From positions 13,764,001-13,828,000 of the forward strand of contig JAPNXP010000002.1 in NCBI GenBank assembly GCA_028753945.1: a stretch of DNA of 64,000 bases, read 5' to 3'. The translations under genes and the position numbers were made by a program. The notes beneath the pieces were generated by a model. It had not been told where the DNA came from. It saw only the letters and a list, made by a program, of their open reading frames with translations, and did not search any database. Source of the stretch: Hexactinellida sp. DTS-2022. Taxonomy: Eukaryota; Porifera; Hexactinellida. Shown in pieces: positions 44,312 through 53,800 of this stretch. Each line of letters opens with the position of its first letter. Within the stretch, counting starts at the first letter, position 1.

Positions 44312-47030
44312 CTATATTTCGGTTAGTTTGTCTTCTGTTTTATAGGCTCGCTTATGTGTGGCTGGGTAGGTGTAAAGGATTTGGCATCCGAGGTTTCTTC
44401 CATTCAGGATGCTATATATTGGGTCTTGTGTGTTGGCGATTCTAAGTGTGCAGTTACTTGTTGCTGAGCTGATGAATAGGTGTTTTATGTCGATGTTAAT
44501 TTCATCTTCGTGGTTTAATATATGAATGCAGCGCCATCGTAGGCATGGAATAATGGATGTTGTAGTTTTGCATTTAATAATTGGGAGGTATTTGTTGCAT
44601 TTCGTGCATTGTTGCATGTGGTGTATGCTGTAGTCAGTCGGTTTTTGGTAGCTTAGCATTCCTTTTAGTGGTGCCAGTGGTACATTAGGGATGAAGTGAT
44701 AATCCTTTTTGGTTATTGGTTGGAGTTGGTTTTTAGTTGGCCGTGTGTCGGAGAATGTATACTTTATGATTGGTTTAAATTCCCAGGGTTGTTTCGTAGT
44801 GTTTGGGGAAATAGGCTATAGTTGTTAGTTTTTCGATTATTTCGATGGATTTGTGGCCTAGTATTATTAGGGCTGGGACGTACTTTCTTATTAGGTAGCG
44901 AGTGTGTTGGCTGGGTTTGTTCCGATGCGTGTTGCTGAATGCCGAGCTGACGTAAGTGTTTTAACACATTCGTTTGGATGGGTGGTGCGAGTGTGGGTGT
45001 AGAAGCACTGGTTGTCTGTATTTCTGCTGTATAGTAATGTATTCCTTGGTTGCAACTTGCAGGTAGGTATTTGCAATCTTGTGTTGTGTTGGATTCTGTG
45101 GGAATTAGTTTGTAGGGTTGTAGTGGGAGGTCTTCGATTGGGTAGGTGGCGGCTACATCGTCAAAATATATTGTGAGAGTTTGCTATGGTGGTCGGAGTA
45201 GTAAGTGAGTAGGTGGGCTGTGCACATTCGTGCCAGTTCGGGTGCAAGTGGCAGTCCCATTGGGATGCCCGTGTTTCCCAGGTGGTAAATTAGTATTCCG
45301 TCTGTTGCAAAATTGAAATTTACTAAGTGTTTCAGTATATTTATAGTTGGTTTGGAAGGTGTGGGTTGAATGCTACGAAAGCGTCAATTACTAAGCTATG
45401 TGGGGTGTTGGGGTAGAAGCCTCTATCTCACAGCAGAAGATTTCCTCTGGGGGGCCGTATCGATTTAGCTGATCGTCTCGAATATATCCTGTGTTAGGTA
45501 AGGGCAGTTTTCGATTATAGGCGTGATATGTTCCCTTAGAAAGTTGTATGTGCATGCTGTAATAGAGTTTTTGTGGTTTACAATGGGCCGAGAAATTTTG
45601 ATGAGTTCTTTCGGTCCAATTGTATACACGTAGGTGTAAATTTCCGTGTACCGTGTTTGTTCGGTTGTGAATGAAGGCTAGTGGGTTATTATTTTGAAGT
45701 ACATTGTGGGGGGCCTGTCGTCGGTGTTGTGTAGGTTGGTATTGGGTTGAGTTGCGTGAGTGCGTGTTTGAGTTTTACGATACATGAGATGTATTGTGTG
45801 GCAGGTGTTGTTCAGGTATTCAGTGTACATAGATTCGAGGGTGTTGGTGTGGATCAGTATAAGTCCTGATCCTTTGTCAGCTGATATAATTGCGAGATTT
45901 TCTCGTTTGAGGCTTTCTTTTAGGTTTTTCAGGTGTTTAGTGAATTTGTCGTATGTTCTTTTTTCTTTTGATCGTAGGTTGAAATGTGTTAGGGGGCTAG
46001 ATTTTGCTGTAAGTTCAGGTTATGTTCAAATGGGGTTAAGAAAGGGGTTGGTGTTGATTCCTGTAGCCTTTGGAAGTTAAGTCCGTATTCTAGGATTTCT
46101 GTATGGTTAGTGCTGTGTCGAGTTTGTTTGATGGTTGGATGAATATGGGTGGTGGTTAACCGTGGTTTGTTCCGTTGGTAGAGGTAGGAGTGGTGTTATT
46201 GTTTTTGTTAGGTGTTTTGTTTTGTGTGTTTTCATTAGTTGGTGGTGGAGTCTGATTTCGAGATTGGGTTTTCTTCGTTTTCGCACGTGTTGCAATTGTG
46301 GTTCCGGTAACAGTCGGTGTGGAGGGAGGGAGAGATAGCAGTATAGCACTTGTCCCTGACTCCCTTAACAAAAAGGCGCGTAGTTTGTTCGGTCGATTAA
46401 TTTGGCGATGGGTGTGAGTTTGATCTCGTCGGTTCTCCAGATTGTTGGTATTTGTGGTGGGGATGGTTGCAGGTGTTATTCAAGCATTCGCTTGTACGTT
46501 TGGTGGGCATTGTTTCCCGTAGCTGGAACATTGTTTGTGATGGTGTTCATTTCGGGATTTCTTGGGAGTCCACAGCGTGCGCATAGCCCGTGATTTTTAC
46601 AGGCTTCTATCAGGGCTGGGTAGATCAGTTTTCGTGTTTCGTAGGGGATTTTGTCTGGTGCCGCTTGTTGAAAAGCTTGCCGTTTTTCGTGGTTGGATGA
46701 GAGTGGACATCCGCGGATTTCCTGGTGGTTTGGGTATCCCTCTGTGATTGTTGTATGTATTTCCATGAGTCTTTGCCTTAAGCTGGTTGGTAATTGTTTG
46801 GCGTACTCGTCGATGATGCGGTTTCGAGTTTTTGCTTCTATGTTGCTGGTGTATTTCTGGTCAGTAGTGGTTAAGATGGTTGCTGCATTCAGGCATCGAG
46901 TGCACGGGTATTGGGTTTTGTACATGTGTCGGATGTTCTGTGGGCGTTTGGGTTTAGGTTGGATGGGTAGTCGCTCCTTTATCTGAATTAATATCCAAAT
47001 AAATTTATATAATTTCAAATCATGTTGCAT
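44312..47030 (-). mobile_element. Degenerate reverse-transcriptase retroelement (Penelope-like affinity)
   Basis: Read on the minus strand, motifs appear in order: a 184-codon N-terminal frame (47030-46476) with C-x2-C pairs (CTRC, CARC); N-L-A-I-I-S-A-D-K-G near 45880; G-I-P-M-G-L-P-L-A-P near 45250; the catalytic Y-F-D-D near 45160; and a C-terminal frame (44659-44312). The ADKG motif and the order resemble Penelope-like reverse transcriptases. No single frame spans it, so it is broken by frameshifts and stops. The coding strand is extremely C/A-rich, unlike any neighbour. No LTRs and no clear endonuclease were seen; assignment to Penelope-like elements is moderate. Confidence 0.72.
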
Positions 47031-47496
47031 TAGTTTAAGATAATATTTATAATAACGAGTAATTCATTAACCATCTCCACGTTCACCAGAATCAACGATT
47101 GTTACGACCACATACTATAGTAAGTATATGAAAATATATTTTTATATATGATATTAACAGTGCAACCGCGATTAACCGTACTCTTCGATTGTCCGAAGAC
47201 CCCATTTTGGTCCCAATGTTGTTTAACAAAGTTGTTCTTTAATCTTTATAGAATTATCCGAACTGTAGATTATCCAAACTTTTTTTACTGTTCCAGCGAG
47301 TTCGGATAATTGATGCCAGTGTATATAGTATATACAGCCATTTGTAAAAGGAACGTCTCGCGCTCCTGGATAATTCCTTGATTGAGGCTGTATCCATAAT
47401 TTTAATTAATTCTATCAAAAATTAATTTTTTCATTCAAATTGAGATGTTGTAATAACTAATCATGATCTATTGTAAAGTACAACTTGAAAAATATA

Positions 47497-47680
47497 TTAC
47501 TTCATCTCCATTATTTATAGTACATTACTGCATCTCCATTATTTATAATACATTACTGCATCTCCAATATTAATATACATTACTTCATCTCCAATATTAA
47601 TAATACATTACTTCATCTCCAATATTAATAATACATTGTTTCATCTCCAATATTAATATACAATGTTTCATCTCCAATTT
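47497..47680. repeat. Tandem repeat, seven copies of about 27 bp
   Basis: Units share TTACTTCATCTCCAATATTA with small changes (for example TTACTGCATCTCC, TTGTTTCATCTCC). The array ends 122 bp before the proposed start codon of the plus-strand SH2-VWA gene, so it may lie in its promoter or 5' UTR. Confidence 0.92.
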
Positions 47681-47802
47681 AACTGTCCCTCTAATCAAAT
47701 TGATTATTTCATCTCCTTCTTGATTATTTGTATTAATGGAGAAATTTATTCCTTTTGAATTATATTTTGAGATAAATTAACACTATTATTTAAGTTTGAT
47801 TA

Positions 47803-50800
47803 ATGAAGAGTGTTGGGAAAGGCATTAAAAAGAGATTATTACCAGGTGAGATCTTTAAATTGTAGAATATACAGTGCATAAAGAAATCTTAAAATGCAAT
47901 ATATAGCAAATATTATCTCCAAGTAACTATATATTTCATTAATTTCCTTATTTGTAAGGCCTTCAGATCAGGGCTGGTTAGAGAAATACGTATTCTGGCC
48001 TAATGTTATAACTAACTAGATTATTGATTCTTCATTACTCTTGAACCCCTTTAATTACTCAAGGTACAAATAACTTGCGTATTACATTTCTGAATCAGAT
48101 AATATTTGATATTTGCAAACAAACAAACGAGAGACCTGATTACAAATTAAGTAATGAAAATAACGGTAAACACATTTACACAGTCATATACGTAGATATG
48201 AGTAGTACTTTGTTACACACTTTTTGTATTTCGAAAATTATACTCTTACAAAGTATAAAATATTATCCTTCAGGTCGACATAGAGTAACAAGCAAACCCA
48301 CTTCCGATCTGGACAGTCATCTCATCTGCGTTAGTGAATTAAGAAGTCTAATTGATGATGATAAACTCTTTTATCCCAGTACATCATCCCTATTTTCTCA
48401 AGATGGACTCTTAGCTTCTGAAAAGTTAGTTAAATATGTTGTGCTATCAAACTTGTTTTGTGTACATATTTATTATACAATTTTAAACGTTCAGCGCCCC
48501 CGCACTTTTATTTTTAATAAATTAGTTCTACAATGCACCATTTAGTATAAATTACTAGTTTTACAACAATAGTGCTTATAAAGAATACGTCGATTCCGCT
48601 TAATTCTGACGCCTGTTTATCGAGGCAATCAGTTAAATGGGACAAACTACCGAAACCCAACGTGCGGAGTCCACTGTACTGATCCTATATTAGAATGATT
48701 TAATTGTTGATATTTATATGACATTTTGGAGTTCATAATACAGTGCAACTTCGATTATCCGAACACACCTGGCTGGTCCAAATGTTATTCAATAAATTTG
48801 TTCAGCCATAAATTATCCGACTGTAGATTATCCGAATATCTTTGACTGGTGCCAAATTGCCAATGAGTTGGGATAATCAAGGTTGCACTGTTATCATTCA
48901 AATTAAATATGTGTGATAAGTATTAACATACTTATTGTCAATTGAAAATATAGAATTCGCAATGAGCATATGTTCATTTTGAAATTTCACTAATTTGTTT
49001 GCATATTTTGGAAACAACAACATTATAAATATATTCATATTATAATATAAATGCGAAATTCGAAATTGGCATCCTTTTTACTTAGTATATTATATATAAC
49101 ATTTGGAATTGGAAGATACTCTTTATCTCAAATATAAATGCGGTTTATATTCCCCTAGCTCTTTAATACAATCCGGACAAACATACACAAACACACACAC
49201 AAACAACAATCGAGTTTTAATTATATAGATTAACATCTATTGCTAGAAATACTTCTTACACATTTTAGGTGGTACTTCCCAGGAATCAATAGAAACCAAG
49301 CAGAGATCATACTGCTTAGTCCCAAACTCCAGAATCACACGTTTCTAGTTAGGATCAGTACGAGGCCAAACCATTACGCTGTTTCTGTGAGAAGTGACAA
49401 TAAGGTGCTTCATCTGCTAATACAGAGTGACATTAGTAAGGAGAAATTCTTTTTGAAGGATTATAAGACATTTCCAACTATTCAAAAGTTAGTGGAGCAT
49501 TATTGCCATAAAACTAAAGATTCATATGTATTCCTTCTTGAAGAGCCTTCAAAAGGTAGGTGTAGCAATATAAAAGTAATTTGCATAACAAAAAAATTAA
49601 TAATTTAGGTATAAACAAGAAACTTCAATTAAAGTTTCATGTAATAGGATAAATAAGCATTTAAATAGTGGCGGATCCAGGCGGGGTTGAGGGGTTGGGG
49701 AGTTACCCCCTTGATTTTAAATGACCTTTGATAAATGACATTTATTTCCAATATACTCAGTATTAAATAGTCAGAAGTTGTGCCAGATGCTATAATTACC
49801 TCAATTTGTGACTCCAACCAATAATACCATTTGATTATTTCCAAATTAATAATATTTTCATTAAATTAATATTTTTTAGATAAATTACTTAGCTTCTAAC
49901 AATGTAGTATGAATCTTTATAGTTATTTGCACGGTTGCCGTGGGAATGGAATTTCCATTCCCATTCCCATCCCATTCCCATAGGAATCCTGTGGGAATCC
50001 CCATGGGAATTCCCATGGGGATCCCCATAAGGAATCCCATAGGGGAGTATAATATACATACGTATACATAAAAAACAATTTAATTACTAAAGCAGATTCG
50101 TATCAATAGTAAAGCCTATATTAATTAAGGATGGCCTAATGAAACCATATTCGAATATCCCATGGGAATTCCCATGGGGATTCCCACAGGATTCCTATGG
50201 GGATTCCCATTCCCATCCCATTCCCATGGGTATGGGGATCCCCATGGGAATTCCCATACCCACGGCAACTCTGGTTATTTGACCTCAAGATTACTCTCGT
50301 GAATTTTCGAAATGTCCAAGATTATCTACTAAGTATGCACTTATTGGGTTTTGAAAATAGGGAAAATAGCACTCTATAGTATCTGACTTCCAGGGACAAA
50401 GCCCCTGGACCCCTTTGGGAGCCCCCGTTGTAAAAATCCTGGATCCGCCCTTGTTTGAATATAACAATTGAGTATTTAATGTGGTTTATATAGCACGAGT
50501 ATCGAGATAGATGCAGTCAGGTCTGCTAATTCTGAACAATTTTTCGCCTGCTTAATATGAAAAACATTTTATTGTGAACATTATGATCCCAATTTAACAA
50601 CTTACATAGGCTTTTTATTAAGTTGAGCTTATTATGAAGTTTCTGTATTATGAACACAATATTTGATCCCCTGAATGTTCACAATAAAATAACCTGACTA
50701 TAGACTATTAGTATATTTATATATGTTATGTCGATTTTGTCAAATGTTGATTTTACAAAATCAACATGAATCAACGGAACTAAAACAAGTGTTCAACTTT

Positions 50801-53800
50801 TTGGCTATATTACTAGGATAATCCTTAGTTTTATTGCATTTTGTTCAGAATTCGCTTCATCCAAAGTATATACCGACTTGTATGAAGAATTTTTTTACCA
50901 AAATGAAATTTTTTACTAGAATGAAAAATATTCCAGGGTGATTTTGCAAAATCAACGAATAAAATATGTCGATTTTATAAAATCAACATTTTTTATTAGT
51001 TGATTTTGTACAATCGACATTTCTTATTAGTTGATTTTGTAAAATCGACATTCTAAAATGTCGATTTTACAAATTCAACATTACAGAATGTTGATTTTAC
51101 AAAATCAACTAATAAAAAATGTTGATTTTGTAAAATCTACATTCTGAAATGTCGATTTTATAAAATCAACATTTCAGAATGTTGATTTTACAAAATAACT
51201 AATAAAAAATGTTGATTTTATAAAATCGACATTCTGAAATGTCGATTTACAAAATCAACTAATTAAAAATGTCGATTTATAAAATCAACTAATTTACAAA
51301 TTTAACTTAAGTTTGTATGTTGATTTTACAAAATCGACATTTTGGATGTTGATTTTGTAAAATCGACTATTTGACAAAATCGACATAACATATATAAACT
51401 TATACATATTTTAAATGAATTTACTTTAATAGCCAAGTTACAGTTGAAAACTGAATTCACTCATTCAAGTGAGCTATCTCTCTCCCTTACCTGCTCCCAC
51501 CAAACAATAAATCCATTACAGTTTGAAGATAAGGAACAGCTTCTGGTTACCATATCCTCCTCGCAGGAGACTGTGGTCAGCACGCCACTCTCTATATGTG
51601 CTGTTATAGACTTGAGTGATAGTATGGAAGATTATCTTCCTATTATGAAAGCTACCCTGAAAACTCTAGTGGACCAACTCCGTCCTTGTGATAAACTAAG
51701 TATAATATCTTTTGCAAACAAGGCGAAGCTAGAGTTGGATTTGATTTCAATTAATAGTAATGGTCGGCGACAGGCGTTACAAGTTATCTCTCAGTTGAAA
51801 GTGTGGGGCTTAACTAACATCTCTGCTGGCATACAAGTTGCTATGAGAGTACTTGCAAAGGTGAGCAGTGTGGTTTACATTTGTGATTTGTCTGTCATTT
51901 CCCCTGAGACAGTGGCGTAAACTTGGGGGGTGCCGGGGGGCATGGCACCCCCCGGCGGAAAATCATGAGGGTGCCAGGCCTGCCTGGCACCCTCATGATT
52001 TTCTGTTGCATGGCCAAGACGAAATGCTTGGTAGTGCCGCTTGTGCTAAGATGTAGAATACCTTATTATAGAAGATTAACCCTAAGGAAATTAACGCGAT
52101 TTGGAGCAAACCATTTTCAAATACATGAGATTAACGCGAATAATTTTTTTTTAAAATATTTTAGTTAACGTCATCTAAATTAACGCTGTAATACATTGGT
52201 TCTATCTACGTACTACCAAATGTCTCTATTTGGTGTAAGTGGGTTTGTGCCATGTTGGCACCCCCATGACCAACCTCGAAGTCTACGCCCCTGCCCTGAG
52301 ATATTAATTTACGTACATACTTAGTTGTATTTGTAATAATTTATAATAACGTGTAACTGATCACCCTAGATAAATATGTTTTAACACAAGGGTGTGGATG
52401 TTGTCAAAATATATCGAAGGTTAATCTTGCATTCCGAATCTTAATAAATTTACAAATCAGAAATAACAAGTGTCCAATTTCACAAAACAGATGTTGGCAT
52501 ATCTACGCCACTGCTATACGTATTATCCAGAATCAAAATTATACTTTCTCGATTTCTAGACATTCGTGTGTACAACTTAACTTAATTACATATACAAAAG
52601 TATCCATAGGCGTCGTAAACCCGGACATGTCCGGGCGCTCCAGAGGAGCTACCCAGAATCCGGATAATAGTACACTTGTATAGAGGTGGGTTGAACTACG
52701 GTCCTCAAGCAGTTGGCACGGGCCTAGATATCATTGACCGGACGCACGAAGGACCATCCCTCGTATTTACGTATGCAAATGTTCTGCCTAATAGTTATCC
52801 CCACCAAAGCATAATTTCTATCTAACATATTCGTATATACGGCATATAAATATTGTTGACAGGGCCAAAGAATTGCAGCTGAGTATTACATTATCTAATG
52901 AATAAAACTAACAATTTCTGAGTATTAAAATACAGTATAGTCGACTCCCTTAATAGAGTGATTCGAGAGTAGTTTGACCCGTCAAGTGGAAACCCCAATT
53001 TCATGAAAATTTTTGGCATTGCCTTTTATGCCATGGTTCTGTTCTTTGAAAAAAAATTACCCTATTGGCTAAGAGCCATTCAACCGACTGGCTAATCGGT
53101 TGAATGGCTCTAATAAGTGGAGTAGACTCTATATACAGTCGAAATCGGATTATTTTGTGGATAATTCGACAAAATAATCCGACAAGACAAATAAATCCGG
53201 TGGGATATCAATGCAAAATGGTATATATATCATAATTTTCCTAGAATATTAGGACAAAATAGTCCGATAAAACAAAATAATCTGATGAAAAAATAATCCG
53301 ATTTCGACTGTAGTTTATAAAATTTTTACTTAATATTAAAATAAACGTAAATTGTACTGTGGTCTCAAATTTATGTCATATATTTCTCTAGATTTCTCCT
53401 AACTGTGCTACACCTACAGAGAGTATACTAGTGTTCACAGACGGCGAGGCTAATGTGGGATGTCAATCTTATCCTGATATGGCTCGAAATATGGGAGAAA
53501 TTATCAGTAAAATACAAACAGAATCTATGCGGGTTTGCAGTGTAAGTAGACACATTACTGCCTCCGTAATAGCATTTAGTACTGCCCCTCCTATGGAGCT
53601 GAAGCATATAAGTGATGCTGGTAATGGGTTGTATTTCCTGATTCATATTGAAGAGGACACAAATTCGATAGATGATCTTCCAAAAGCTTTTGCTAAATTC
53701 TTCGGTTTTGCATCGACTGTCGCAGCTAAAGACATCCATCTGAATATACAAGCTGAGCCTCAGGTAAATACACTGTGTTGAAAATTAACTGAGTTTTATA

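Noticed and set aside
45784..46986. Several plus-strand frames of 60-98 codons rich in Val, Gly, Trp and Arg
   Set aside because: They are the complement of the C/A-rich reverse-transcriptase element; the motifs are readable only on the minus strand.
47497..47680. CRISPR-like array
   Set aside because: Units are contiguous, without unique spacers, in an animal genome; it is a plain tandem repeat.
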